Origin: Marinirhabdus sp963793275
GTDB taxonomy: Bacteria; Bacteroidota; Bacteroidia; Flavobacteriales; Flavobacteriaceae
Assembly: GCA_963793275.1 (NCBI GenBank)
Contig: CAWBZL010000001.1
Location: 248,001-312,000 of the forward strand
Reading direction: 5' to 3'
Length of the DNA stretch: 64,000 bases
Shown here: in pieces, positions 46,043 through 55,678 of the stretch
Position numbering within the stretch: the stretch's first letter is position 1
Layout: every line of letters starts with the position of its first letter
Made by a program: the position numbers and the translations under genes
Notes under the pieces: generated by a model
What the model was told of the DNA's origin: nothing
Databases searched by the model: none
What the model saw: only the letters and a program-made list of their open reading frames with translations

Positions 46043-46816
46043 TTAGTGCATCGATTTAAAGTATGTGAGCGCCTCTATAATTCTGGAACCATACCAACTA
46101 AAATACTCCCCATCTACCAAACGAACTTCTCTTTTAAGTGCATTTTTCAATTGTGAGACATCTTTTGTGTTAAATGGAAAAGGTTCTGTAGATAAGAGCA
46201 ATATATCTGCTTTTGTTAGTTCTTCTTCAAATACTTCCGGATAGCGAGATTCTTTTTCACAAAAAACATTCTTAAAATTATTTAACTTCAGTAAATAATC
46301 TATAAATGTATTGCTACCAGCAACCATATAAGGATTCTTCCAGATTACATAAGCAACATCGCGAGTTGGTTTTAAAGCCATAAAGTCTTTAAAATCTTGG
46401 AGCGCATTAAGAAGAGTATCAACCAAATTATCTGCCTTTTTTTGAACTGAAAATAAGACCCCAAACTCGTGGATCATTTTTACGTTGTCTTCAATAGTAC
46501 AAATATCACTCACCCAAACCGGTGCAATTTGCTGTAAAGCCAGCACCATTTCTTTTGTATTTTCTTCTTTGTTGCATATAATTATGTCTGGGGACAGTGT
46601 TTTAATCTTATCGTAGTGTACCTGTTTTGTTCCCCCAACAATAGTTTTGGTTTTTTTTAAACCTTCCGGGTGTACGCAAAATTTTGTAACTCCTATAATA
46701 CTGGCCGCGAGTCCTAGATCTACGAGTAATTCGGTTTGTGAAGGAACTAAGGAAACAATCCTTGTTGGTGTTTGTGGTATGTCTATTTCTCTATGTAATT
46801 GATCTTTAAAGCGCAT
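46043..46816 (-). CDS. Helical-backbone metal receptor (BtuF-like), no signal peptide
   Basis: 257 residues. Fold of class III binding proteins: RIVSLVPSQTELLVDLGL, the SPDIIICN strand and the long backbone helix around residues 125-150. BtuF-type proteins are normally periplasmic, but this one begins MRFKDQLHREIDIPQTP with no signal peptide. Its ATG lies within the last codons of pyrF (11-base overlap), so the start is well fixed. It may be a cytoplasmic cobalamin or metal binder. Confidence 0.82.
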   Translation of the reverse strand: MRFKDQLHREIDIPQTPTRIVSLVPSQTELLVDLGLAASIIGVTKFCVHPEGLKKTKTIVGGTKQVHYDKIKTLSPDIIICNKEENTKEMVLALQQIAPVWVSDICTIEDNVKMIHEFGVLFSVQKKADNLVDTLLNALQDFKDFMALKPTRDVAYVIWKNPYMVAGSNTFIDYLLKLNNFKNVFCEKESRYPEVFEEELTKADILLLSTEPFPFNTKDVSQLKNALKREVRLVDGEYFSWYGSRIIEALTYFKSMH

Positions 46817-47624
46817 GTAGAATAGCTTCCATTTGCGATTGCAATTTTTTGGCCGCAGTAGCCGAAGCTGTTGCGAAATTCTCATCATTCCCTGCATAAA
46901 TAATACCACGAGAAGAATTAATAAGCAATCCTATATTTGAAGAAAGACCGTATTTGCACACTTCAGAAAGACTTCCTCCCTGTGCTCCAACACCTGGAAC
47001 AAGTAAAAAGCTAGTAGGAACCAGCTGTCTTATTTCGGCAAGATAACTTGCCTTTGTTGCGCCTACAACGTACATTAAGTTATGAGCATTTTTCCACTGT
47101 TTAGAAGTCTCGATAACAGCTTTATAAACTTCTTTCCCTTCTATTTTTTGTGTTTGAAAATCGAAAGCTCCTTTATTGGAAGTTAGCGCTAGTAGAATGG
47201 TGTGTTTATTTTCAAAATTCAAAAAAGGTTCAATACTATCTTTCCCCATATAAGGTGCCGTAGTAACCGAATCGAATCCTAAATCCTCAAAAAAAGCTTT
47301 GGCATACATAGCGGATGTATTACCTATATCTCCTCTTTTTGCGTCTGCAATGGTAAATATCTCGGGGTAGTTCTGATTAAGATACGTAATTGTCTTTTTT
47401 AAAGCTTTCCAGCCTTTTAGACCATAGGCTTCATAAAAAGCAGTGTTAGGTTTATATGCAACTGCAAGATGATGTGTAGCGTCTATAATTGCCTTGTTGA
47501 AAGCAAAAAAAGGATCTTCTTCAGCCAATAAATGTTTCGGAATTTTTTCCAGATCTACATCCAGTCCTATACAGAGAAACGACTTTTTTTTATGAATTTG
47601 AGCAACAAGTTCTTCAGTAGTCAT
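46806..47624 (-). CDS. pyrF: Orotidine 5'-phosphate decarboxylase
   Basis: 272 residues, the type 2 (longer) PyrF. Active-site motif TIADAKRGDIGNT with the catalytic Lys, N-terminal CIGLDVDLEKIP and C-terminal LLVPGVGAQGG phosphate loop. Last step of UMP synthesis. Nine bases downstream of prfA; the stop overlaps the BtuF-like gene. Confidence 0.95.
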   Translation of the reverse strand: MTTEELVAQIHKKKSFLCIGLDVDLEKIPKHLLAEEDPFFAFNKAIIDATHHLAVAYKPNTAFYEAYGLKGWKALKKTITYLNQNYPEIFTIADAKRGDIGNTSAMYAKAFFEDLGFDSVTTAPYMGKDSIEPFLNFENKHTILLALTSNKGAFDFQTQKIEGKEVYKAVIETSKQWKNAHNLMYVVGATKASYLAEIRQLVPTSFLLVPGVGAQGGSLSEVCKYGLSSNIGLLINSSRGIIYAGNDENFATASATAAKKLQSQMEAILHAL

Positions 47625-47633
47625 GGGTATCTC

Positions 47634-48710
47634 TTAAAATGTTTCTCCTGCTTCCTTCAACTTTTCGGTATTACTTACCAACTGAAGTTCATCTATAATT
47701 TTCTGAACATCACCATCTATAATATTACTTAAATCGTACAATGTGAGGTTAATTCTATGATCGGTTACACGTCCCTGTGGATAATTATAGGTTCTAATCT
47801 TAGCACTTCTATCGCCACTTGTAACCATAGAGCCACGTTTTTCGGCATCCTCGGCTTGCTTTTTGGCTAGTTCAAGATCATACAATCTGGAACGTAACAC
47901 TTTAAAAGCCTTTTCTTTATTTTTATGCTGCGACTTCTGGTCCTGACATTGCGCTACTAATCCGGTGGGTACGTGTGTTAATCGTACGGCAGAATATGTT
48001 GTGTTTACAGACTGCCCACCAGGTCCCGAGGAACAAAAATAATCTACCCGTACATCTTTCGTTTCAATTTGTACATCAAACTCTTCTGCTTCCGGAAAAA
48101 CCATAACTGTTGCCGCACTGGTATGGACACGGCCCTGTGTTTCGGTTTGCGGCACTCGTTGAACACGATGCACCCCAGCTTCAAATTTAAGTGTTCCGTA
48201 CACATCGTCGCCCTCTACCTCCATCTGGATGGCTTTATAACCCCCACTTGTTCCTTCACTAAAATCAACCACACTGGTTTTCCACCCTTTACTTTCGCAA
48301 TACTTTGTATACATACGGTGTAAATCTCCTGCAAAAATACTGGCCTCATCACCACCAGTTCCAGCCTTAATCTCCATAACTGCATTTTTGGTATCTTCCG
48401 GATCTTTGGGAATTAGCATAAACTTAATTTCCTCTTCCAAGACTTCAATTTTGGACTTTGCTTCTTCCATTTGCATTTTTGCCATCTCTGCCATATCCGC
48501 ATCACTCCCGTCTCCCAGTATCTCCTCGGCTTCTGAAATTCGCTCTTTTGCTGTAAGGTATGCCTCACGTTTCTTCATTAAGGCGTTAAGATCCTTATAT
48601 TCTTTTGTAAGTTGAATATACTGGCGCTGATCGCTTATAATATCTGGCTGAATGATAAGATCACTTACCTCATCGAATCTATTTTTTACTATTTGAAGTT
48701 TTTCTAGCAT
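47634..48710 (-). CDS. prfA: Peptide chain release factor 1
   Basis: 358 residues, reads UAA and UAG stops. The GGQ motif is in SSGPGGQSVNTTYSAVRLTH and the anticodon-like P-x-T motif in VPQTETQGRVHTSAATV. N-terminal coiled-coil region intact. Heads the prfA-pyrF-BtuF-like operon. Its integrity means UAG is read as stop here, which matters for the icmF interruption. Confidence 0.96.
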   Translation of the reverse strand: MLEKLQIVKNRFDEVSDLIIQPDIISDQRQYIQLTKEYKDLNALMKKREAYLTAKERISEAEEILGDGSDADMAEMAKMQMEEAKSKIEVLEEEIKFMLIPKDPEDTKNAVMEIKAGTGGDEASIFAGDLHRMYTKYCESKGWKTSVVDFSEGTSGGYKAIQMEVEGDDVYGTLKFEAGVHRVQRVPQTETQGRVHTSAATVMVFPEAEEFDVQIETKDVRVDYFCSSGPGGQSVNTTYSAVRLTHVPTGLVAQCQDQKSQHKNKEKAFKVLRSRLYDLELAKKQAEDAEKRGSMVTSGDRSAKIRTYNYPQGRVTDHRINLTLYDLSNIIDGDVQKIIDELQLVSNTEKLKEAGETF

Positions 48711-48878
48711 AGTTTCATTTTTATATTGAAATATACTTCAATATGGCATCAAATTTACAATAAATTAAGGAAGGTTTCAATTCTGCCGAAGCGAAATCAT
48801 ACATCCAAATATAATTTGCTGTATTAAAATTTAAGTTTAAAATTTACATAAAGTTCACTGTGAAAATTCAGAAGAAAG

Positions 48879-49613
48879 CTAGAAAAATTTACGCGATAGC
48901 ATTTCATTTTCGTTTTTGCGCATTAACATAAAATGAGCTAACAATCCTGTGGCGGTTATAAGCATCACCCGCGCGATATAAACAGACATATTCCCAAATC
49001 CGAAATTATAATACCCAATAGCGCGAAAAATTTCAGCAAAAACAAAAAGAAAAACGGTTAATGTAAAAACCAGGGATGCTTTGGAGTTTTGAGAATGATT
49101 GTATAAAAGCGATAGAAAACCAACAATCACAAGGGACATAGCTCCCAATAGCATAGCAGCATAATGTAAACTTCCGTTGGCAAAATCCTGTAGTTTAGAA
49201 ATAAACTCGTACAGTAAATAAGTGTTTATAATTACGAGCACAATAAAAACAATAGTTAATACACTGCCCAAGTTTTTGAAACTCGCTTTAGGCCATACAG
49301 CTTTTATTAAAAATAAGTAGGCAAAAAAGTTTAAGAATAACGATATCGCTGCAATGGTCGTGTTTTCATACCAAACGGTACATACGCTGGATGCTCCATA
49401 GGTAACTAAAAATCCCACAAGAACCCCATTGGTTTCTTTTCTTGTGTAAGCAACTATGATGGCGAGAAATATAAAGCTTATGAGCCCTCTTAAAAAACGA
49501 TAGAGCGGAAAATTACCAAAGAAGTGCACCAAAATACTACATATTAAAAGTAGTACGGACGTTATGAACAGCACTTTTTTATAGTTCCTCGGATTACGTA
49601 TTTCTGTCTCCAT
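48879..49613 (-). CDS. Seven-helix membrane protein of unknown function
   Basis: 244 residues with about seven evenly spaced helices, Trp/Tyr-rich borders and a charged C-terminal tail (MRKNENEMLSRKFF). No recognised family; the pattern resembles YhhN or small sensory membrane proteins but I cannot assign it. Confidence 0.65.
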   Translation of the reverse strand: METEIRNPRNYKKVLFITSVLLLICSILVHFFGNFPLYRFLRGLISFIFLAIIVAYTRKETNGVLVGFLVTYGASSVCTVWYENTTIAAISLFLNFFAYLFLIKAVWPKASFKNLGSVLTIVFIVLVIINTYLLYEFISKLQDFANGSLHYAAMLLGAMSLVIVGFLSLLYNHSQNSKASLVFTLTVFLFVFAEIFRAIGYYNFGFGNMSVYIARVMLITATGLLAHFMLMRKNENEMLSRKFF

Positions 49614-49668
49614 TATACAAGTGCAATACGCTTTATTTTAAAGACTTTGTTAGACTTTTTTACACATA

Positions 49669-50850
49669 TTATACATACACAAACTCTCCGTATCTGGATT
49701 TAATTGTCAATTTCTTCTTTTCAGAAGCTTCTACTTTTCCAACTATTTGAGCGGCTACGTTGTAAGATTCTGAAATAGAAATAATTTCTTGGGCTATTTC
49801 CGCTGGAACATACAATTCCATTCTGTGTCCCATATTGAATACCTGATACATTTCTTTCCAGTCTGTACCGCTTTCTTCTTGTATTAATTTGAATAATGGA
49901 GGGGTCTCAAATAAGTTATCTTTTATGATATGAAGATTATCTATAAAATGAAGGATTTTGGTTTGAGCTCCACCGCTGCAATGTACCATGCCGTGAATTT
50001 GTTCGGGGGTATATTTTGCTAAAATCTCCTTTATAATTGGAGCGTAGGTTCTTGTGGGAGACAGCACCAATTTACCTGCATCCAAAGGCGAATTTTCTAT
50101 GCTGTCGGTTAATTTTTTACTCCCGCTATATACTAAATCTTCGGGAACTGCTGCGTCGTAACTTTCTGGATATTTTTTAGATAAATAGTTGTCAAAAACG
50201 TCATGACGGGCGCTCGTAAGTCCGTTGCTACCCATCCCTCCGTTATATTCTGTTTCGTATGTTGCCTGCCCAAAAGAAGATAAGCCTACAATTACATCTC
50301 CAGGTTGTATGTTGGCATTATTAATTACATTGGCTCGTTTCATTCTTGCGGTTACAGTACTATCAACAATAATAGTTCTTACCAGGTCACCTACATCTGC
50401 TGTTTCACCTCCTGTGGAATGTATTTTTACTCCAAACCTGGTTAAGTCTTCCAGCAGTTCTTCGGTACCGTTTATAATTGCTGAAATTACTTCACCAGTG
50501 ATCAGGTTTTTGTTACGTCCAATGGTGGAGGATAGTGTAATATTATCTACGGCGCCAACGCAAAGCAGGTCGTCAATATTCATAATGAGCGCATCCTGTG
50601 CAATACCTTTCCAAACATTTATATCGCCTGTCTCCTTCCAATACATGTACGCCAAAGAAGATTTAGTGCCTGCACCATCTGCATGCATAATTAAACAATA
50701 GTCTTCGTCTCCGGTGAGATAGTCTGGAACAATCTTACAAAAGGCTTTTGGGAAAAGTCCTTTATCCACATTCTTTATGGCGTTATGAACATCTTCTTTA
50801 CCGGCCGAAACACCTCGTTGGGCATATCTTTTTGAAACTTCTTGACTCAT
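49669..50850 (-). CDS. purM: Phosphoribosylformylglycinamidine cyclo-ligase (AIR synthetase)
   Basis: 393 residues, the long Bacteroidota PurM: YAQRGVSAGKEDVHNAI at the start, DGAGTKSSLAY, MNIDDLLCVGA, GGETADVGDLV and HCSGGAQTKI. Makes AIR in purine synthesis. A TATTTTTG element on this strand at 50869-50876 lies 18 bases upstream, next to the terminator of the curli operon. Confidence 0.93.
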   Translation of the reverse strand: MSQEVSKRYAQRGVSAGKEDVHNAIKNVDKGLFPKAFCKIVPDYLTGDEDYCLIMHADGAGTKSSLAYMYWKETGDINVWKGIAQDALIMNIDDLLCVGAVDNITLSSTIGRNKNLITGEVISAIINGTEELLEDLTRFGVKIHSTGGETADVGDLVRTIIVDSTVTARMKRANVINNANIQPGDVIVGLSSFGQATYETEYNGGMGSNGLTSARHDVFDNYLSKKYPESYDAAVPEDLVYSGSKKLTDSIENSPLDAGKLVLSPTRTYAPIIKEILAKYTPEQIHGMVHCSGGAQTKILHFIDNLHIIKDNLFETPPLFKLIQEESGTDWKEMYQVFNMGHRMELYVPAEIAQEIISISESYNVAAQIVGKVEASEKKKLTIKSRYGEFVYV

Positions 50851-50887
50851 ACAATTTTCTTAGAATTACAAAAATACGGAATGCAAA

Positions 50888-50911
50888 AACGCCCCGAAAG
50901 TTCAGGGCGTT
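50888..50911 (-). terminator. Terminator of the curli operon
   Basis: AACGCCC / GGGCGTT 7-bp stem (50888-50894 and 50905-50911) with a T-run on the minus strand. Lies between the curli lipoprotein gene and purM. Confidence 0.8.
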
Positions 50912-50939
50912 ATTTTTATTTTGATAGTAATATTTTTAA

Positions 50940-52451
50940 TTATTCCCAGTCTGGCATTATAGCATTGGTAAAGACCAATTCATTATCGATGGTAGAACCA
51001 AATATAGTTACATAAATATCTCTCTGGGACAAGCCGTCATTTGGCGTATTCACATATATTACACCACCTTCGGAAGGGGAGTATTTTACATCCAAATTAT
51101 TTGTACCGGATTCCTTTTCTGTATCAATCTCAACAGCCGTTGAAGTTGTTATATCATATTCAAAAATTCTGGAATCCAAAATTCTATAATTTTCATTTTG
51201 GAAACCAGTGATATCTTTAGTATATAATACTTTGTTACCATTTGCTGAATAGTCTATACCTCCAAAAGCACCGGGTTCATTTTCCACAATTGTAGTTAGG
51301 ACATCCCCTGTTGCTGGATCTACGATCTGAATTTTTACATTGTATCCTAATACATTATTAGTTTTTATTAATACTTTATTATCTAATTCATTTACAGCAA
51401 TTTCAGTAATAAATTCATTAGTTGGAGCTTCGTACACCATTTCGGTACCAGTTCCGTTGCTGTTCACTGAATAGAGTTGATTAAAATTTGGATAATATAA
51501 ATTAGACCCATTGTTAAACCAAGTAAACTCAAGCTGATCTTGTCTAAATCCAGAAACTGGAATATTGGAGGTAATCTGCTTAACCTCACTGCCGTCTGAT
51601 TTCATAGAAAAAAGATGAGTCTCTGGCCCCACATTCCTTAAAAAGGCTATTAATCCAGAAGTAGTATTTCTACGAGGTTTAAAGCTATTTTTATTTTCGG
51701 AGGTTAACTGTAGTTCATTTTCGTTTGGACCATCATCACCATCCTCTGTATCGTCTCCGGAAAAAATCACATTATTTCCATCAATCTCTCTAACGTACAA
51801 AAATCTATTTAAATTTTCTTCTGCAGTTCTAAACGTACTTACTTCACTTTGTACAGGAGGATTAACTCCATCGGTGGCTTCTATTTGCCAGAAGTAATTA
51901 ATGCCAAGCCTAAGGTTTTGAATAGTAAAAACAGTGTCTTGAATTTCTTCGAAAAGAAGGACCTCATTGTCGGTTCCATTAAGTATTTCAAGAGAATATG
52001 TTAGATCATCATTATCTGGGTCTGTTGCGTTCCAGCTAAAATCGAATGTTAATGGAATATCAGTAGCATTATCTGGAGGATAAATTAATTCCGGAGCAGT
52101 AGGCGGACGGTTTCCGGCAGTAGATTCCATGAGTTCAAAAACTACATTTATTTCTTCTCCCTGAGAATTGATAGTTGCAGCTTCAAAAGCACTTAAAAAT
52201 CCATCAAGGTCTGCTTGCACTGAATATTCGCCAACTTGTACGTTGGGAATAATAAATTCTCCAGAAGCGTTCGTAAAAACGGTATTAGATACCGGAGTAG
52301 TAGATATTTTAACATTTTCCAAAGGCATGTTATCACCATCAGAAACGACTGTTCCTCTAAGCGTTCCGGTACCATTTTCATCTATTGTATCTTCATCGCA
52401 AGAATATGATAGTGCCAAAACCATAACTATCAAAAAGAGTTTAATTTTCAT
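50940..52451 (-). CDS. Curli-locus lipoprotein with carboxypeptidase-regulatory-like, FnIII and TolB-like propeller domains
   Basis: 503 residues. Lipobox SYSC, then a CarboxypepD_reg-like domain (GTLRGTVVSDGDNMPLENVK, residues about 30-105), a fibronectin III domain (PPTAPELIYPPDNATDI, about 115-205) and a C-terminal six- or seven-bladed WD40/PD40-like propeller. Starts by ATGA overlap with csgG and is the last gene of the locus. Its role in curli assembly is unknown; it may be a surface anchor or receptor. Confidence 0.82.
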   Translation of the reverse strand: MKIKLFLIVMVLALSYSCDEDTIDENGTGTLRGTVVSDGDNMPLENVKISTTPVSNTVFTNASGEFIIPNVQVGEYSVQADLDGFLSAFEAATINSQGEEINVVFELMESTAGNRPPTAPELIYPPDNATDIPLTFDFSWNATDPDNDDLTYSLEILNGTDNEVLLFEEIQDTVFTIQNLRLGINYFWQIEATDGVNPPVQSEVSTFRTAEENLNRFLYVREIDGNNVIFSGDDTEDGDDGPNENELQLTSENKNSFKPRRNTTSGLIAFLRNVGPETHLFSMKSDGSEVKQITSNIPVSGFRQDQLEFTWFNNGSNLYYPNFNQLYSVNSNGTGTEMVYEAPTNEFITEIAVNELDNKVLIKTNNVLGYNVKIQIVDPATGDVLTTIVENEPGAFGGIDYSANGNKVLYTKDITGFQNENYRILDSRIFEYDITTSTAVEIDTEKESGTNNLDVKYSPSEGGVIYVNTPNDGLSQRDIYVTIFGSTIDNELVFTNAIMPDWE

Positions 52452-53878
52452 GATTTATTTTTTATTTCAGATGATTCCTCTTCAGGATCTTCCTTTATTT
52501 TTGTGCTATCTCCAAAGTTATATTTGAGACCAATCCCAAAATTATAGAAATAGTCGTCTCGTTTACCATTTTTTAAAAGATCTAAATTGTCTATCGTAGT
52601 TACGTAGTATTCCGCAAAAAGATCTGCTACAAAGCGTTCGGATAGTTTAATATTTATACCAGCACCAGCATATGCGTTTAAAACGGGCTCTAGTCTTGGT
52701 GTCGTATTAAATCTTTCATCAAGATCAAGAAGTAAACCTACTCCTCCAAATATATGAGGGGAGAGATTCTCAAAAGGTAAGAGGTTATAATTCAATCCCA
52801 ATGCAGTATTCACAAATTGTTTTGAAAATGTATCACCGGTCTCAAGTTCTAGATATGACCCCCTGAGTGTAGCATCTAGGTTTGAAGTAAGCACTCTGGA
52901 ATATTCAAACCCTGCATTTAAACCTATTCTTTTATTTGAAAAATCTCCCAATAGCGTGGGAGCCCCGGCTACAAGAGCGAATGAATTCTTATATTTCTTA
53001 GGTGTTTGCTTTCTATCATACAGCAAGGTTGACTCTTCTTCAGCTTTTTCTTCTTTATATTTAGCTACCAGCTCTTGATTCAGTGAATCTCCTTCTTTAG
53101 TAGACCAAAGTTGAGCATCAATTCCTTCTAAAATAAGTGTTATAACAGCTTTTTCAATAGCCTCTTTAAGTGCCATTTGTGTGGGTTCGTTTTTTGTGAT
53201 TCCGGTTTCAACTTCCAGTAATCTTTGGAAATTTACATACCTGAATAGGCTGGCATCAATCGCTTGAGATAGAATGGTTTTTGAAACATAAACGTTTTTC
53301 AATATTTTTCCGGATTTCGTAGAGACCGCTCTTAAATAAACTGTTATTCTGTCTTCTCTGTATTGAGTAGATCCTCCAACTCCAAAATACCTTGCTCCCA
53401 GCCCTCCGGTTACAATATTTGTATCATAAGAAACAACACCACCTTCCAATAAAATACCCGCAAAAAGTAGCGGGGATATATTTGGACCATTAGAATTATT
53501 GTTTTCATAATCGGCCCTGGTATCTTTAATAATATTTCTTTCGTTAAATAAATTATTTATATTTTCCCTTTCAATAGTCGTAAACCATTTACTGTCGTCG
53601 AGTGCTTTTAATAGGATAGTAGTAGCTCCCTGAGGAATAGCAGTACTGAAGGTACTACCATTTTCTGTATTCTTAAATTGTCCAGTTAAATCCTTGAAAT
53701 TGTAGACTCCTACAATTACTGGTTCATCCGGCAAGGGCAAACTATTAAGATCTTTGTAAATTGATGATGTTTCACCAATTCTTGCAGCTTGTTGTTTGAT
53801 GGGCTGATTGAAATAAGTACCACAACCTGAAAAAAATAAACTAATAAGTAAAATTCTTAATATTGAAATAATATTCAT
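52448..53878 (-). CDS. csgG: Curli secretion channel CsgG fused to a C-terminal beta-barrel
   Basis: 476 residues. Lipobox SGC near residue 19, then the CsgG domain (PVIVGVYNFKDLTGQ, DSKWFTTIERENINNLFNERN, GGVVSYDTNIVTGGLGARYFG), residues about 40-275. The last ~175 residues (from NSFALVAGAP) are an outer-membrane-barrel-like extension typical of Flavobacteria and absent from E. coli CsgG. Forms the curlin export pore. Confidence 0.92.
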   Translation of the reverse strand: MNIISILRILLISLFFSGCGTYFNQPIKQQAARIGETSSIYKDLNSLPLPDEPVIVGVYNFKDLTGQFKNTENGSTFSTAIPQGATTILLKALDDSKWFTTIERENINNLFNERNIIKDTRADYENNNSNGPNISPLLFAGILLEGGVVSYDTNIVTGGLGARYFGVGGSTQYREDRITVYLRAVSTKSGKILKNVYVSKTILSQAIDASLFRYVNFQRLLEVETGITKNEPTQMALKEAIEKAVITLILEGIDAQLWSTKEGDSLNQELVAKYKEEKAEEESTLLYDRKQTPKKYKNSFALVAGAPTLLGDFSNKRIGLNAGFEYSRVLTSNLDATLRGSYLELETGDTFSKQFVNTALGLNYNLLPFENLSPHIFGGVGLLLDLDERFNTTPRLEPVLNAYAGAGINIKLSERFVADLFAEYYVTTIDNLDLLKNGKRDDYFYNFGIGLKYNFGDSTKIKEDPEEESSEIKNKS

Positions 53879-53891
53879 TTTGGCAAGCGTA

Positions 53892-54302
53892 TTAATTTGG
53901 GATAATAACCTGTGTTTGTTCTCCTGTATTAGTATCTAAAATATCAATAACAAGTCCCTGACCCGATTCAAAGATATCGATGGCCAGACTTCCAAAAGTG
54001 AAGGGCCCGGGTTGCAAACCTTCATCGCCGAATTCATTTAAAAACAAAGATCTGCTAACTTGACCTAATATGCTTGAGTTAAGATCTTGAGTAAACAACT
54101 CTAATTCAGTTTGACTTCCAAAATCATCAGCAGCAGGATCTGTAAATCCATTCTGAGCATTAGCTGAATTTAGTAACCAGGTATAGTTAAAAGAGTCTCC
54201 GCCAAAGGCAGGATTTTTTGGTGTATACACCAATTGCTGCGCGAATGTCTGAGCTGACGCGAAGCAGACTGCTATAATTAATAAATATTTTATGTTAGGC
54301 AT
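53892..54302 (-). CDS. csgF: Curli assembly protein CsgF
   Basis: 136 residues, signal peptide ending SAQTFAQ, then the CsgF signature LVYTPKNPAFGGDSFNYTWLLNSANAQ. CsgF binds the CsgG channel mouth and helps nucleation of fibres at the surface. Confidence 0.92.
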   Translation of the reverse strand: MPNIKYLLIIAVCFASAQTFAQQLVYTPKNPAFGGDSFNYTWLLNSANAQNGFTDPAADDFGSQTELELFTQDLNSSILGQVSRSLFLNEFGDEGLQPGPFTFGSLAIDIFESGQGLVIDILDTNTGEQTQVIIPN

Positions 54303-54320
54303 TTTTTAAATTCGCTGTAA

Positions 54321-55045
54321 TTATCCTTTATTTTTTTCTTCCTGTTGAAAATATCTTATCACTTTAACCAAGCTTTGCCTCACCATCTCTTCGGTAAACT
54401 CTTTTCCTGGTCTGGAGAAATACTGATGAATAATTTTATTATTAATAACTACCTTGATCTGGGTTGATCTTCCAAAAGAAAAATTCTCTTCGATGAGAAC
54501 TGCCCTGGAACCATTCACTCTATAATGGTAATATTGTTGAAAGAATAAATTAAAAAAATCCTTACCGAATATCGTCTTTACATTGTCTATTACCAGACCT
54601 CTTCCTTCTACTCTATCTATTTCTTTCCTTTTTTTTTTGCTTCGGCGACGGCAACTTCTCCATTTTTAAATTCCACTCTGTCCTTGCCTATTGGCTTGCC
54701 ATTGCTGTCATAAATAAGGAGCAATATAATTAAATCGCCAGTATCATCAAAATTAATTGTTGTAGTTGATAATGATTTAGCTTCCCGGGGTTCAAGAGAG
54801 AACCTGCCAGACTGTCCGTTTTTAGAATTATTTCCATTACTATTAGAAATAACAGAAAGCTCATATTTTAAAGATTTGTTAATCTCTGTAGTATTTGTAG
54901 CCGTACCTGTTATGGTTATAAATCCAGTGCTTTTATTGCTCTCTATATTTATTTTTGCATCCACCTCCTTATTCATATTCTGGGCAATAAATTGACCTGT
55001 AGTTATAAAAACACCCAGAAGCAGCATTTTTCTTAAAAGCTTCAT
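54321..55045 (-). pseudogene. csgE: CsgH-like/CsgE fusion protein, frameshifted at an A10 run
   Basis: The first frame (55045-54617) is a signal peptide plus a CsgH-like beta domain (GFITITGTATNTTEINKSLKYE, LLLIYDSNGKPIGKDRVEF) and stops just after an A10 tract (plus-strand T10, 54629-54638). Adding one A continues in frame into R-K-E-I-D-R-V-E-G-R-G-L-V-I-D-N and the CsgE domain (FGKDFFNLFFQQYY, NGSRAVLIEENFSFGRSTQI) to 54321. The resulting ~241-residue CsgH-CsgE fusion is the usual Flavobacteria form. Either a sequencing error or a switchable slippage site. Confidence 0.8.
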
Positions 55046-55046
55046 A

Positions 55047-55571
55047 CTATTTAATACTTTTTATAATTAAGGTTTTATTAGTCCCGGACATTTTAAACTG
55101 TAATTTTTCAGTTATGGAATTAGTTCCATATCGTTGAAAATTTAAATTTCTTCCTTCCTGGGTCAAATTGAGTGTTGCATTCTCTCTGGAATTATTTACA
55201 ACATCCCTGAGCTTATTTCTATCTCCATCTTGTACAATATTGGCAAAATATGTATTAGAACGAACATTTAAATCCACCTCGTTCGAATTTCCTGTTTGCT
55301 GTATATTTATAGTACTGTTTTTTGTAGTTGTATTACTAACTACGCTGTTATAATTTCCAATCTGATTTATAAAAACCTCACTAGACGTAGAAGTATTCCT
55401 GGACGTAGTATTTTCAGTATTCATAAGATCGTTAATAAACACTCTTGATTGTTCCAAACTATTGAAGTTATCTTCATATTCCGGACGATCATCTAATTGG
55501 GCATTCATAGTAGTACCAAAAAATGCAAGGCATATACTTGTACATATGATTAATTTCCTATTCAACTTCAT
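55047..55571 (-). CDS. Curlin-repeat protein, CsgB-like minor subunit
   Basis: 174 residues, signal peptide ending TMNAQ. At least four imperfect curlin repeats (INQIGNYNSV, IQQTGNSNEV, VQDGDRNKL, TQEGRNLNFQ), then a non-repeat tail ending KTLIIKSIK. Likely nucleator or minor fibre subunit. Follows the csgA-like gene behind a hairpin and precedes the CsgH/E gene by 1 base. Confidence 0.82.
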   Translation of the reverse strand: MKLNRKLIICTSICLAFFGTTMNAQLDDRPEYEDNFNSLEQSRVFINDLMNTENTTSRNTSTSSEVFINQIGNYNSVVSNTTTKNSTINIQQTGNSNEVDLNVRSNTYFANIVQDGDRNKLRDVVNNSRENATLNLTQEGRNLNFQRYGTNSITEKLQFKMSGTNKTLIIKSIK

Positions 55572-55590
55572 AATTTATTTTAGTTATAAA

Positions 55591-55620
55591 AGGGGTATAT
55601 TTATTGCTAAATATACCCCT
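55591..55620 (-). terminator. Strong hairpin between the csgA-like and csgB-like genes
   Basis: Perfect 13-bp stem AGGGGTATATTTA / TAAATATACCCCT with a TTGC loop. There is no long T-run. It lies between the abundant fibre subunit gene and the rest of the operon and could partly block read-through or protect the 3' end of the first message. Confidence 0.75.
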
Positions 55621-55678
55621 AATTATTGTAATTAAGAAATATAGAAAGAATATTTCTCTCTATCTAATTCACTAAAAA

